A DNA stretch of 64,000 nucleotides from Desulfurella amilsii (lineage in GTDB: Bacteria > Campylobacterota_A > Desulfurellia > Desulfurellales > Desulfurellaceae). A program made the position numbers and the translations under genes. Location: contig NZ_MDSU01000018.1 of assembly GCF_002119425.1 (NCBI RefSeq), positions 1,145,501 to 1,209,500 on the forward strand, written 5' to 3'. The notes under the pieces are model-generated. The model was not told the origin of the DNA and did no database searches. It saw only the letters and a list, made by a program, of their open reading frames with translations. Positions 1-8,998 of this stretch are shown here, piece after piece (the stretch's first letter is position 1; each line of letters starts with the position of its first letter).

Positions 1-1920
1 AATGGCTCATCCGGGATAGCCGTCGGTATGGCAACAAATATTGCACCTCACAACTTAGGTGAAGTTATAGATGCTTTGCTTTATTACATAGATAGTAAAA
101 GGAATGCTCAAGCCGAAGAGTTAATGCAGTTTATTAAAGGCCCTGATTTTCCAACAGGCGCTATAATAATGTGCGATTCACTTGAAGAAATATATAAAAA
201 GGGTGCAGGAAAAATAAAGATACGCTCTTTGGCTAAAATTGAAAAAGTTGGTAATAAACACGTTATTATTGTAGAAGAAATACCATATCAAGTTAATAAA
301 GCAAATCTAGTAAAGGATATAGCTCATCTTGTAAAAGACAAGCAAATTGAAGGCATAAGCGATTTAAGAGATGAATCAAACAAAGAAGGTATAAGGATTG
401 TGATTGAAATAAAACCTTCAGAGCAACCAGAAGTGATTTTAAACAACCTCTACAAAATGAGCGATTTAGAGGTGAGTTTTAGTATAAATAATCTGTGTTT
501 AGTTGATAATGTACCTAAGGTTTTATCCTTAAAAGAATATTTTAATGTATTTTTGGATTTTCGTGAGCAGGTAATTAAAAGACGCACAATTTATTTATTA
601 AATATTGCAAAAGAGCGCATACATACACTTGAGGGCTTAAAAGTTGCAGTAAGCAACATCGATGAAGTAGTAAGTATAATTAAAAAATCGCTTAATACAC
701 AAATTGCCAAAGAGAGATTAAAGGAGCGATTTAAACTAAGCGATAAACAAACAAGTGCTATTTTAGAAATGAGGCTATCGCGCTTAACGGGGCTAGAGAT
801 AGAAAAACTTGAAAAAGAATACAATGAGGTGCTCGAGAAAATCAATAATTACGAGAAAATTTTAGGCAATTATAATGAGCTAATATCCATTATAAAAAAC
901 GAGTTAAAATATATTAGAGAAAACTACTTAGATAAAAGAAAAACCCAAATCGTAACAAAACTTGAAGAGATAAACAAAGAGGATTTAATAAAGCAAGAAA
1001 GACTATTAATAACCTTTTCACATAAAGGCTACATAAAGTCTATACCTTTATCATTTTATAATGTACAATCACGAGGCGGTAAAGGTCGCATAGCCGCAAC
1101 ATTTTCAGAAGATGACTATATTTTGGATTGTTTAGTGCTTGATAGTTTAGATGATGTGCTAATGTTTTCCAACAATGGCAGAATATATTCAATGAAGGCT
1201 TATGAGATTCCAAAATCAAGTAATTATGCAAAAGGTAAAGCCATAGTAAACCTTTTAAACCTAAAAAACACTGAACAAATAAAATCTATAAGTGCGTACA
1301 AACCAGGAAATGATTATGTTCTTATAACTGAAAAAGGCATCATTAAAAGGATAGCTTCTGATAATTTTACTGACATAAAAAGCAACGGCAGAACAATTAT
1401 CAATCTAAAAGACGATAAGCTTGTATGTGTAATATCAAATGTATCGCAGTCAGATGAAGTGGTGATATGTACATCTTTGGGTCAATCTGTTAGGTTTAAT
1501 ATAGAGCAGGTGCGTCAAATGGGAAGAGGTGCCTATGGTATAAGAGGTGTAAGATTAGCCCAAAGCGATTATGTGGTGTCTGGTTTTAATCTAAATAATT
1601 CTGATGAAAAAATTGTGCTTATTACACAAAACGGTATTGCAAAGGTAATTTTAGCTAAAACTATAAGAAAAGTGTCTCGCGGTGCAAAGGGTGTAAAAAT
1701 TATTAAATTAAAAGGCAATGATAGGCTTATTTGTGTAGAAAAACTGCAGGAGAATAGCGAAATTTTAATTACGACAAAACTTGGTAAATTAATTAGAATC
1801 GATTCAAACCAGTTTAGAGAAATGTCAAGATATGCGCATGGCGTTAAAGCTATAGGGCTTGACAATGACGATTCAGTGGTAAAGGTAAATGTTACGAAAG
1901 ACCAATATTGCGATATCTAA
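1..1920 (+). CDS. gyrA: DNA gyrase subunit A, 5'-truncated by window edge
   Basis: The reading frame is open from base 1, beginning NGSSGIAVGMATN, a conserved GyrA segment that lies about 165 residues into the family, so the true start and the catalytic tyrosine lie off the window. The visible 639 codons cover the rest of the breakage-reunion domain, its coiled coil and the C-terminal beta-pinwheel. The GyrA-box motif in the first pinwheel blade reads QSRGGKG (bases 1066-1086), close to the canonical QRRGGKG and favouring gyrase over topoisomerase IV. Blade-like repeats recur downstream, for example QMGRGAYGIRGVRL. With GyrB it introduces negative supercoils. The 3' end overlaps the next gene by 32 bases. 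Confidence 0.95.
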   Translation, partial: NGSSGIAVGMATNIAPHNLGEVIDALLYYIDSKRNAQAEELMQFIKGPDFPTGAIIMCDSLEEIYKKGAGKIKIRSLAKIEKVGNKHVIIVEEIPYQVNKANLVKDIAHLVKDKQIEGISDLRDESNKEGIRIVIEIKPSEQPEVILNNLYKMSDLEVSFSINNLCLVDNVPKVLSLKEYFNVFLDFREQVIKRRTIYLLNIAKERIHTLEGLKVAVSNIDEVVSIIKKSLNTQIAKERLKERFKLSDKQTSAILEMRLSRLTGLEIEKLEKEYNEVLEKINNYEKILGNYNELISIIKNELKYIRENYLDKRKTQIVTKLEEINKEDLIKQERLLITFSHKGYIKSIPLSFYNVQSRGGKGRIAATFSEDDYILDCLVLDSLDDVLMFSNNGRIYSMKAYEIPKSSNYAKGKAIVNLLNLKNTEQIKSISAYKPGNDYVLITEKGIIKRIASDNFTDIKSNGRTIINLKDDKLVCVISNVSQSDEVVICTSLGQSVRFNIEQVRQMGRGAYGIRGVRLAQSDYVVSGFNLNNSDEKIVLITQNGIAKVILAKTIRKVSRGAKGVKIIKLKGNDRLICVEKLQENSEILITTKLGKLIRIDSNQFREMSRYAHGVKAIGLDNDDSVVKVNVTKDQYCDI

Positions 1921-2836
1921 TATACATAACATTATACAAAATATAGACGAAATTTTGCTTGGCATCAAAAGCCAAAGCGCATTAATAAATAAAGTAATAG
2001 ACCATATATCTGGAGGAAAGCGCTTAAGGCCTATACTTGTTGTTGCAAGCGCAAGGAGTTTAGGTTTTGATCAAGAAGAGATTTTACAAAATCTCGCTTG
2101 CATTGTTGAGTACATTCATATAGCAAGTCTGTTACACGACGATGTTATTGATGAGGCAAAAAAAAGAAGAGGTAAAGAGAGTGTAAATAGTGTTTATGGA
2201 AATAGGGTTGCAATTATGAGTGGGGATTATTTATATTCCTTAGCTTACAATCAAGTATTAGAGATAGACACAAATATAGCAAAAGAAATTTCAAAAGCAG
2301 CATATAATTTGGCGCTAGGCGAGATAACCGAAATAGAAAATTTTTCCAAGATAATAAATCAAGATGAGTATTTTGATATAATTTACAAAAAAACGGCAAG
2401 CCTAATTGAAAGTGCGTGTACAAGCGGATGTTTGCTTGCAAAGACAGAGAATGAGCTTGAGCATTTTAGGCACTACGGAAAAAATTTAGGTTTAGCATTT
2501 CAAATAAAAGATGATTTAATGGATTATTCAAATGCAGATATTGGTAAAGATAATTTTAATGATATTCAAGAAGGTAAAGTTACGCTGCCCTTGATATTAG
2601 CTTTAGGAGAAGATCCTAGTTTAGAATACCACTTAATTGAATATTTTAAAACAAAAAGAGAAGATCATAAGCAATACTGCATAGATTCATGTATAGAAAA
2701 CGGTATAGATAAAGCTTTTGAGATTGCAAAACAAAAAGCATTTATTGCAAAGGATAATATAAAGCACTTACCAGATAGCATATACAAGGATATTTTAAAT
2801 TTTCTAGCTGACTATTCTATATCAAGAGAAAAATAA
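1889..2836 (+). CDS. Polyprenyl diphosphate synthase
   Basis: This 315-residue protein is an all-helical trans-prenyltransferase that extends an allylic diphosphate with isopentenyl diphosphate, probably making the long side chain of a quinone or a related lipid. Both aspartate-rich Mg-binding motifs are present: HDDVIDEAKKRRG early in the protein and KDDLMDY later. GGKRLRP near residue 42 is the family substrate-binding motif. The length fits octaprenyl/heptaprenyl synthases, but product chain length cannot be read reliably from sequence alone. The ATG lies inside gyrA, and hemA follows with no gap, suggesting one transcript. Confidence 0.9.
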   Translation: MLRKTNIAISNIHNIIQNIDEILLGIKSQSALINKVIDHISGGKRLRPILVVASARSLGFDQEEILQNLACIVEYIHIASLLHDDVIDEAKKRRGKESVNSVYGNRVAIMSGDYLYSLAYNQVLEIDTNIAKEISKAAYNLALGEITEIENFSKIINQDEYFDIIYKKTASLIESACTSGCLLAKTENELEHFRHYGKNLGLAFQIKDDLMDYSNADIGKDNFNDIQEGKVTLPLILALGEDPSLEYHLIEYFKTKREDHKQYCIDSCIENGIDKAFEIAKQKAFIAKDNIKHLPDSIYKDILNFLADYSISREK

Positions 2837-4144
2837 ATGACACAAAATTACGATTTAAGTATTGATAATTTATATCTTATTGGTTTAAACTGGAAGACAG
2901 CGCCCTTAAAGGTGCGAGAATCGTTTGTATTTGAAAGTGATTTTGTTCATGAGCGCTTAAAAGATATAAAAGAAGCATTTGATATTGCAGAAATAATGAT
3001 ACTTTCAACATGCAACAGAACAGAGATAACAGCTGTTTCAAAACATGATCCGCGCGAGTTTTTAATAAAGTATTTAGCAGGCTATGCAAAGTATGAAACA
3101 AATCAAGTAAAAGATTATATTTATACCAAAAAATCAATAGATGCTGTACGTCATACCTTCGAATTATCCTGCGGTTTAGATTCTCAGGTTATTGGTGAAA
3201 CTCAAATTTTAAGCCAGCTGAAAGAGGCATACCGCACAACAGTAGTATATAACCTAAGCGGTGCTATATTAAACAGGATTATGCGTAAAGCTTTTACTGT
3301 GGCAAAAATAGTTCGAAGTCAAACAAATATTCAAAAAGGCCATTTGTCTATTGCAAGTCTTGCAAGCCACACAGCAGATAAAATTTATGGTTTAAATGGC
3401 AAAAAGGTGCTCATTATAGGCAGTGGCGATATGGCACGCTTAAGCGCTAAATATTTTTTTGATAAAGGCTCACGCATTGCCTACATTGCAAATAGAAGAA
3501 GTGAAACGGTTGACTTTGCGCAAAACTTTAATTCATCCGTAGTTAGTTTGGACGACTTAAAAAAATTATTTAAAAATGTAGATATCATTGTGTCGTGCAT
3601 CTACACACCAAAGCCTATAATAGAAAATATTGATACAGACAAAAAACTATTGATTATGGATTTGTCTGTGCCTTCTTCTGTTAGCTTATTGGTTAAACAA
3701 AACCCAAATGTTACTCTTTTTAATATAGATGATCTAAAGAATACATTTGAAGACAGTGTTTCATCTAAGCAAACAAGTATCGAGCTATCAAAAAAATTTA
3801 TAGATGAGCAGTTAAACCTCTTCATAGAAGAAAATAACGCACTTGATTATAATAAAACAATCGATACACTAAGACAGTATGCGGATCGCATAAGAAAAGT
3901 TGAATTGAAAAAATTTCAAAAGAAGTACAAAACTGATGGAGAGCTACTGGATGCAATTGATAAATTAACCCACTCTATCTTGAATAAAACGCTTCATGAG
4001 CCCACTTCAAAAATCAGGCAATTTATAAAAGAACCAGAAGGCGATATGTATGTAGAGCTAATAAGGCGTCTTTTCCATGTTAGTATAGATAAAAAACCAG
4101 TAAACTGCTTTTTTTCTGAAAACCCAGACGATGAAAACAATTAA
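2837..4144 (+). CDS. hemA: Glutamyl-tRNA reductase
   Basis: The enzyme reduces glutamyl-tRNA(Glu) to glutamate-1-semialdehyde with NADPH, the first committed step of C5-pathway tetrapyrrole synthesis. The N-terminal catalytic domain shows GLNWKTAPLKVRE and STCNRTE, with Cys59 as the expected thioester nucleophile. VIGETQIL follows, then the Rossmann segment VLIIGSGDMARL and a C-terminal helical dimerisation domain. At 435 residues it is a typical length. It begins immediately after the polyprenyl synthase stop and overlaps hemC by 14 bases, so hemA-hemC-hemD look translationally coupled. Confidence 0.96.
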   Translation: MTQNYDLSIDNLYLIGLNWKTAPLKVRESFVFESDFVHERLKDIKEAFDIAEIMILSTCNRTEITAVSKHDPREFLIKYLAGYAKYETNQVKDYIYTKKSIDAVRHTFELSCGLDSQVIGETQILSQLKEAYRTTVVYNLSGAILNRIMRKAFTVAKIVRSQTNIQKGHLSIASLASHTADKIYGLNGKKVLIIGSGDMARLSAKYFFDKGSRIAYIANRRSETVDFAQNFNSSVVSLDDLKKLFKNVDIIVSCIYTPKPIIENIDTDKKLLIMDLSVPSSVSLLVKQNPNVTLFNIDDLKNTFEDSVSSKQTSIELSKKFIDEQLNLFIEENNALDYNKTIDTLRQYADRIRKVELKKFQKKYKTDGELLDAIDKLTHSILNKTLHEPTSKIRQFIKEPEGDMYVELIRRLFHVSIDKKPVNCFFSENPDDENN

Positions 4145-4997
4145 AATTGGTACAAGAAAATCAAAATTGGCCATGTGGCAGGCACAATATGTGGAGAGTT
4201 TATTAAGGGAAAAGGGTTATTTGTGCGAGATTGTTGGTATTACCACACTTGGTGATAAGATAGACAAACCCCTGTATGATTTTGGCGGAAAAGGATTATT
4301 TACAAGCGCACTAGAAGAAGCCATTTTAAGTAAAACAATAGACATAGCCGTGCATAGTGTAAAAGACTTAAGTGTTAGCCTAAGTGATGAGCTACCGCTC
4401 AAATTTACTTTAAAGCGCGATTTTTCTAATGATTGCTTGGTGAGTTTTAAAGGAGATATCGAAAAGCTCCCCCTAATGGCCACTATTGGTACTACTTCAT
4501 TGCGAAGACGTGTAGAATTAAAGTATATAAGAAACGATTTTGTGTTTGTAGACTTTAGGGGTAACCTAGATACGCGCTTAGAAAAGCTAAAAAATGGCAC
4601 AGTAGACGCTATAGTTGTATCTAAATCGGGTCTTTTTAGGTTAAGTTTATATGACAGTGCGTATTGCTTTGATTTAGACATAGTAAGCGCTGCAGGACAA
4701 GGCGTTATTGGTATACAAACACGCTTAGACGAGTTTGATGAGCTAAGTTTTTTAAACGATCAAACAACGAAACTGTGTGTCGATATTGAGCGTGAGTTTG
4801 TTAAATCACTAAATGCGTCGTGTAACTTCCCAATAGGCGCTTATGCTTATTTTGATGAAAATGGAGAATTTTGTTTAAAAACAATGTATGCAGACCCTAA
4901 AACATTTAAAAAAATTGACTGTTTCAGGCGCGCGAAACCCAAGCAGGCGCTAAGAGAATGTATAGAATACACAAAAGCTCAAATTTTGTTAATATAG
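4131..4997 (+). CDS. hemC: Hydroxymethylbilane synthase (porphobilinogen deaminase)
   Basis: It condenses four porphobilinogens into hydroxymethylbilane. The start IGTRKSKLAMWQA, the block HSVKDL, TTSLRRRVEL and FRGNLDTRL are all family signatures. Cys231 in LNASCNFPIGAYA is the site that carries the dipyrromethane cofactor. The protein is 288 residues, slightly short of E. coli HemC but complete. It starts within hemA and its last 40 bases overlap hemD, which supports tight co-expression of the three haem genes. Confidence 0.96.
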   Translation: MKTIKIGTRKSKLAMWQAQYVESLLREKGYLCEIVGITTLGDKIDKPLYDFGGKGLFTSALEEAILSKTIDIAVHSVKDLSVSLSDELPLKFTLKRDFSNDCLVSFKGDIEKLPLMATIGTTSLRRRVELKYIRNDFVFVDFRGNLDTRLEKLKNGTVDAIVVSKSGLFRLSLYDSAYCFDLDIVSAAGQGVIGIQTRLDEFDELSFLNDQTTKLCVDIEREFVKSLNASCNFPIGAYAYFDENGEFCLKTMYADPKTFKKIDCFRRAKPKQALRECIEYTKAQILLI

Positions 4998-5803
4998 AAA
5001 TAGACTGTAATTTATCGCTTGAGTTTTTTCCAGACCTTAAAAAGACTTCGTTTTTCGAAAGCACTGTGCCAAGAAAATTTTTGCTAAAAGCTTGCAACAA
5101 AACAAAAGAAATAAATCAGGCTCAAGTCATCATAAGTGCTACCATGAACTGTTTACAAACAAAGCCAAAAGTGTTGTTTTGTGCAAATAAAGATGATTTG
5201 ATAAAATACACCATAAAGTATGAAGATCGCTATGATATATGTCCTGTCAATGTATTTGAGTTTAAACCTCTTGATTTTGAACTGCCAAAGTTTGATGTAG
5301 AGCATGTGTTTTTTTCAAGCAAAAGGGCATTTGATTTTTTTGTAAAAAAAGCAGGTATGAGTTTTTTGTGCAACAAAAAAATCTCAAGCGTTGGCAAGCA
5401 AACTGCAGATTACATAAAAAGCTATGGCTTTAGTGTAGAACACCCCCAAATTTACCGCTCAAGCGAGCTTGATTTAAAAAGAGCGCTTGTAGTTTGCCCC
5501 AAAGAGCACGGCTTGTACGATCCTAAAGCTATAGTACTAGAAGTCTACCAAACTTTAAAAAGCACAGACATTGATTATTACACATATACATGTGATTTTG
5601 ATTATGCACTTTTGACAAGCCCTATGAGCTTTGAGTACTTAAGAAACGCTGGTTTTAAAGACTACTTTAAGCGCGTGAAAAAAAATATTATATGCATAGG
5701 TACCACAACACAAAAAGCAGTAGAAAAATTTGGATATTCTTGTATAATACCACAGGAGTTTACGATTGAGAGTATGTTTAAATTATTGGAGGAGCTAAAT
5801 TGA
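4958..5803 (+). CDS. hemD: Uroporphyrinogen-III synthase
   Basis: HemD closes hydroxymethylbilane to uroporphyrinogen III with D-ring inversion. The family is poorly conserved, so the call rests on C-terminal motifs (LLTSPMSFEYLRNAG, IGTTTQKAVEKFGY, then a short helix EFTIESMFKLL) together with its position directly after hemA-hemC. The N-terminal half (about residues 1-90) is weakly recognisable. The chosen ATG lies 40 bases inside hemC, an unusually long overlap, and a later start cannot be excluded. The stop TGA overlaps the TTG start of the next gene. Confidence 0.85.
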   Translation: MYRIHKSSNFVNIEIDCNLSLEFFPDLKKTSFFESTVPRKFLLKACNKTKEINQAQVIISATMNCLQTKPKVLFCANKDDLIKYTIKYEDRYDICPVNVFEFKPLDFELPKFDVEHVFFSSKRAFDFFVKKAGMSFLCNKKISSVGKQTADYIKSYGFSVEHPQIYRSSELDLKRALVVCPKEHGLYDPKAIVLEVYQTLKSTDIDYYTYTCDFDYALLTSPMSFEYLRNAGFKDYFKRVKKNIICIGTTTQKAVEKFGYSCIIPQEFTIESMFKLLEELN

Positions 5804-6618
5804 ACGCAAAAGAGTTGGAAGAATTTTCTTTAACACTTAGAAAGGCAATATTAATTTCTATAAACGCAGCCAGAAGTGGCCATCCTGGCGGTAGTTTAAG
5901 CTCAATCGATATACTGAATACTCTGTATTTTGGTAATGTGCTAAATATTGATCCAAAAAACCCAAATGATGAAAATCGCGATAGGTTTGTTTTATCAAAA
6001 GGTCATGCAGCGCCAGCTCTATATACCTGCCTTGCCTATAAGGGATTTTTTGATAAAGATTTATTGTATACACTAAGAAAATTGGGAAGCCCCCTGCAAG
6101 GCCACCCAGACTCAAAAAAATTAGCAGGCATTGAAGCTTCTACTGGCTCTTTGGGACACGGCATATCAAGCGCTGTGGGTATGGCACTTGCGCTAAAGCT
6201 TAAAAAAAGCACTTCGAATGTTTACTGCTTGATTGGCGATGGCGAGATGCAAGAGGGTCTTGTGTATGAAGCACTAATGTGTGCAAGCCACTATCATTTA
6301 GATAACCTGTGCGTTATTTTGGACTTCAATGGCTTGCAAATTGATGGGGCAGTAAGTGATGTTATGAATGTTAAACCCGTTAGAGAAAAATTTGAAGCAT
6401 TTAGTTTTTTAACGCATGAGGTGGATGGTCATAATTATGAACAATTACTAAATGTGTTTGAAAACTTCAAAAGCACTAAAAAATCACAGCCTTTTGCAGT
6501 TATAGCCCATACAGTAAAAGGCAAAGGTGTTAGCTTTATGGAAAATAAGTATGAATACCATGGCAAGCCACCAACAGATGAAGAATTAAGTAAAGCACTT
6601 GCAGAGTTAGGAGCATAA
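5800..6618 (+). CDS. Transketolase, N-terminal (thiamine-diphosphate binding) subunit
   Basis: This is the first half of a split transketolase (272 residues), as in archaea and many anaerobes. It moves two-carbon ketol units in the non-oxidative pentose phosphate pathway. Visible features are GHPGGSLSSIDIL, SKGHAAPALY, STGSLGHGISSAVGMAL and the thiamine-diphosphate/Mg motif starting at GDGEMQEG. The start is TTG at 5800, preceded by a strong GGAGG and overlapping the hemD stop. The partner subunit follows one base after its stop region. Confidence 0.93.
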   Translation: MNAKELEEFSLTLRKAILISINAARSGHPGGSLSSIDILNTLYFGNVLNIDPKNPNDENRDRFVLSKGHAAPALYTCLAYKGFFDKDLLYTLRKLGSPLQGHPDSKKLAGIEASTGSLGHGISSAVGMALALKLKKSTSNVYCLIGDGEMQEGLVYEALMCASHYHLDNLCVILDFNGLQIDGAVSDVMNVKPVREKFEAFSFLTHEVDGHNYEQLLNVFENFKSTKKSQPFAVIAHTVKGKGVSFMENKYEYHGKPPTDEELSKALAELGA

Positions 6619-6619
6619 A

Positions 6620-7546
6620 ATGGAGTATAAGGCGAATAGAGAGGCATATGGAAAAGCACTAGTTGAAGTTGGCGTAGATAAAAACATCGTAGTTTTAGAC
6701 GCAGATCTTTCCTCATCTACTAAATCTATTGACTTTAAAAAAGTCTATCCTGAACGCTTTTTTAATATAGGTATAGCTGAGCTCAACATGGTAGATATTG
6801 CAGCGGGTTTTGCGCTTGAAGGTTTTAAGGTATTTGCCTCAAGTTTTGCTGTTTTTATTACAGGCAGGGCTTTTGAGGGCGTAAGGCAGTCTATTTGTTA
6901 TCAAAATCTCGATGTAGTGCTATGTGGTTCGCACGCTGGCATAAGCGTGGGTGAAGACGGTGGCTCTCACCAGGCAATATGCGACATATCTTTAATGCGC
7001 AGTTTACCCAATATGCAGGTAATTGTACCTGCTGACTACAATGAAACCTACAAAGCAGTGTTAGCTTTAAAGAAACACAAAGGTCCTTTTTATTTGCGAA
7101 CTTCAAGGGAAAAATCCCTTAACTTTACAACGCATGATTTTGATATAGGCAAAGCCTATATACTAAAAGAAGGTAGTGATGCTTGCATATTTGCATGTGG
7201 TGTTGTATTGGAGCTTGCTTTAAAAGCCTCATTAGAGCTTGAAAAAGAAAATATCAATGTGGGTGTCGTGGATGTTAGCACAATCAAGCCTTTAGATGCT
7301 GACACAATCTATACGTGTGCTAAAAACTCAAAAGTGGTTTTTACTTTGGAAGAACACTCGATTATTGGTGGTCTTGGAAGTGCCATAAGTGAGTTTTTGA
7401 GTGAGAATTTACCAAAAAAGGTTATTAGGTTAGGGATTAATGATAAATTTGGCCAATCTGGCACATCGACAGATTTGTTTTGTGAGTATGGTTTTAGCGT
7501 AAAACACATAATAAGTACTATAAAAAAGAGTTTAAAAAATGATTGA
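6620..7546 (+). CDS. Transketolase, C-terminal subunit
   Basis: This is the second half of the split transketolase, 308 residues, carrying the pyrimidine-binding domain and the C-terminal domain. It shows VVLDADLSSST, FFNIGIAELNMVDIAAGFAL (with the glutamate that activates thiamine diphosphate), HAGISVGEDGGSHQAICDISLMR and TLEEHSIIGGLGSAI. It follows the N-terminal subunit directly and overlaps the next gene by 8 bases. The two subunits together should form an alpha2beta2-type enzyme (family knowledge). Confidence 0.93.
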   Translation: MEYKANREAYGKALVEVGVDKNIVVLDADLSSSTKSIDFKKVYPERFFNIGIAELNMVDIAAGFALEGFKVFASSFAVFITGRAFEGVRQSICYQNLDVVLCGSHAGISVGEDGGSHQAICDISLMRSLPNMQVIVPADYNETYKAVLALKKHKGPFYLRTSREKSLNFTTHDFDIGKAYILKEGSDACIFACGVVLELALKASLELEKENINVGVVDVSTIKPLDADTIYTCAKNSKVVFTLEEHSIIGGLGSAISEFLSENLPKKVIRLGINDKFGQSGTSTDLFCEYGFSVKHIISTIKKSLKND

Positions 7547-8165
7547 GTTTGTTGATGTAAGTAAGTTTTATAGCGATAGGTGCGTTTTTTCAGACGTTAA
7601 TTTTTATATAAGGGAAGGTCAACTTGTTCAAGTAAGCGGCAGTTTTGCATGTGGCAAAACAACACTATTAAAACTCATTTGTAGATTGGAGAAGCCAACA
7701 TCTGGCGAAGTAAAAATTTTTGGAGAATCGCTAAACCGCATTAGATATTCAAGGTTGATGCTGCTTAGACGCCATATAGGTGTTGTGTTTGACGATTTTG
7801 GACTTATTGAGAATTTGAGCGCTTTAAGTTATCTGCGCCTTGTTACAAAATTACTAAAAAGAAAACAGTATCTAGAAGAAGCTATTGATATGTTTGGTTT
7901 GGGCAATCTGTTAAATACAAAAATATTCAATTTATCAATTTCAGAAAAGTATAGATTGGCTTTGGCTCGCATACTTGCTTTGAGAGTCCCGCTTGTGTTG
8001 CTTGATGAGCCATTTTCTTACTATAAAAATTCTCAAGAGCTAATTCCTATACTTAAAAAATTAAACGAAGATTTTAAAATGACTATTGTTTTTACAAATT
8101 TTACACCAATAGAATCAATTGATAGATTAGATATTTTTAATACATGCAATATGGGTGTGCAATGA
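7539..8165 (+). CDS. ftsE: FtsE-like ABC ATPase with degenerate catalytic motifs
   Basis: FtsE partners FtsX in the divisome and drives activation of cell-wall hydrolases. The 208-residue protein keeps Walker A (GSFACGKTT, residues 34-42) and Walker B (LVLLDEP, Glu157). Other conserved ATPase positions are changed. The Q-loop Gln is Asp85 (VFDDF). The LSGGE signature is LSISE (132-136). The usual G-N-L-D D-loop is SYYK. The H-switch His is Asn187 (FTNFT). The identity rests on size plus the next two genes (ftsX, envC-like). It overlaps ftsX by 22 bases. ATP binding is plausible, but a normal two-site hydrolysis cycle is doubtful. Confidence 0.82.
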   Translation: MIEFVDVSKFYSDRCVFSDVNFYIREGQLVQVSGSFACGKTTLLKLICRLEKPTSGEVKIFGESLNRIRYSRLMLLRRHIGVVFDDFGLIENLSALSYLRLVTKLLKRKQYLEEAIDMFGLGNLLNTKIFNLSISEKYRLALARILALRVPLVLLDEPFSYYKNSQELIPILKKLNEDFKMTIVFTNFTPIESIDRLDIFNTCNMGVQ

Positions 8166-8998
8166 GAAAAGATTCTACTAAGCTTGTAATAACTTTTGTT
8201 GTATTGATTTTTTTACTTATAATAAGCATTTCGGCATCTATTTTGTACACTGTTAATAATTATCTAGATGCAAGACGCTCAAATGTGCCAGTTTTTGTAT
8301 TTTTTAAAGACAATGTTACAAAAGATCAGGCTATGAACTATACAAACTCGCTAAAAACATACACACCAATAAAAAGCATAAGGTTTATAGATAAATCCGC
8401 AGCTTTATCAGATATCTTATCAAAATTAAATTTGCCTAAGCGCTCACTTAGCGAAAATCCTCTTCCCTACTCATTGGAGATTTTTTTAAAACCTAAGTTT
8501 GCAGCAGATCAATCTAACATTAATTCTATAGAAAAAACACTCAAAAAAAGTGATTTGGTTGATGAAGTACGCATCCCAAAGGGTCTTTTTACAAACATCA
8601 GTCAAACTTACTCAGCTTTTAAAGAATTTTCTTATGCTTTACTTGGTGTTTTTGTATTGCTTGAAATTATTATATTAGCGCTTCTTTTAAAAATTGCATA
8701 CGAGAAAAACCTCGATAGTTACAATAAATTAAAACTATTTGGTGTGAAAAGAGCAAGAATTTTCTTGATGTTTTTAAAACAAACTTTTTTATCAGGTATT
8801 TTTGCTAGCATATTAGTTATCATTATAGGTTCACTTGGTATGTTTTTTTATATAAATTATGTAAATATTGTACCTAACTATAAAAACGATATCTTGCTTT
8901 CTTTTGGCGTAAGTGGGCTAGCAAATATTATTTTATCGCTTATTATCATTACATTTTTGAGTTTATTCGTGTTTTTTATAGAAGATGAAAAAAAATAA
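8144..8998 (+). CDS. ftsX: FtsX-like cell-division ABC permease
   Basis: This 284-residue inner-membrane protein has the FtsX layout. There is one N-terminal transmembrane helix (about residues 12-37), a periplasmic domain (about 45-155) with the FtsX-type sequence SLEIFLKP, and three more helices near 160-185, 210-235 and 255-278. In other bacteria the periplasmic domain binds EnvC or a similar hydrolase activator. It is encoded between the FtsE-like ATPase and an EnvC-like protein and overlaps both (22 and 14 bases), which strongly suggests one complex. Confidence 0.88.
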   Translation: MQYGCAMRKDSTKLVITFVVLIFLLIISISASILYTVNNYLDARRSNVPVFVFFKDNVTKDQAMNYTNSLKTYTPIKSIRFIDKSAALSDILSKLNLPKRSLSENPLPYSLEIFLKPKFAADQSNINSIEKTLKKSDLVDEVRIPKGLFTNISQTYSAFKEFSYALLGVFVLLEIIILALLLKIAYEKNLDSYNKLKLFGVKRARIFLMFLKQTFLSGIFASILVIIIGSLGMFFYINYVNIVPNYKNDILLSFGVSGLANIILSLIIITFLSLFVFFIEDEKK

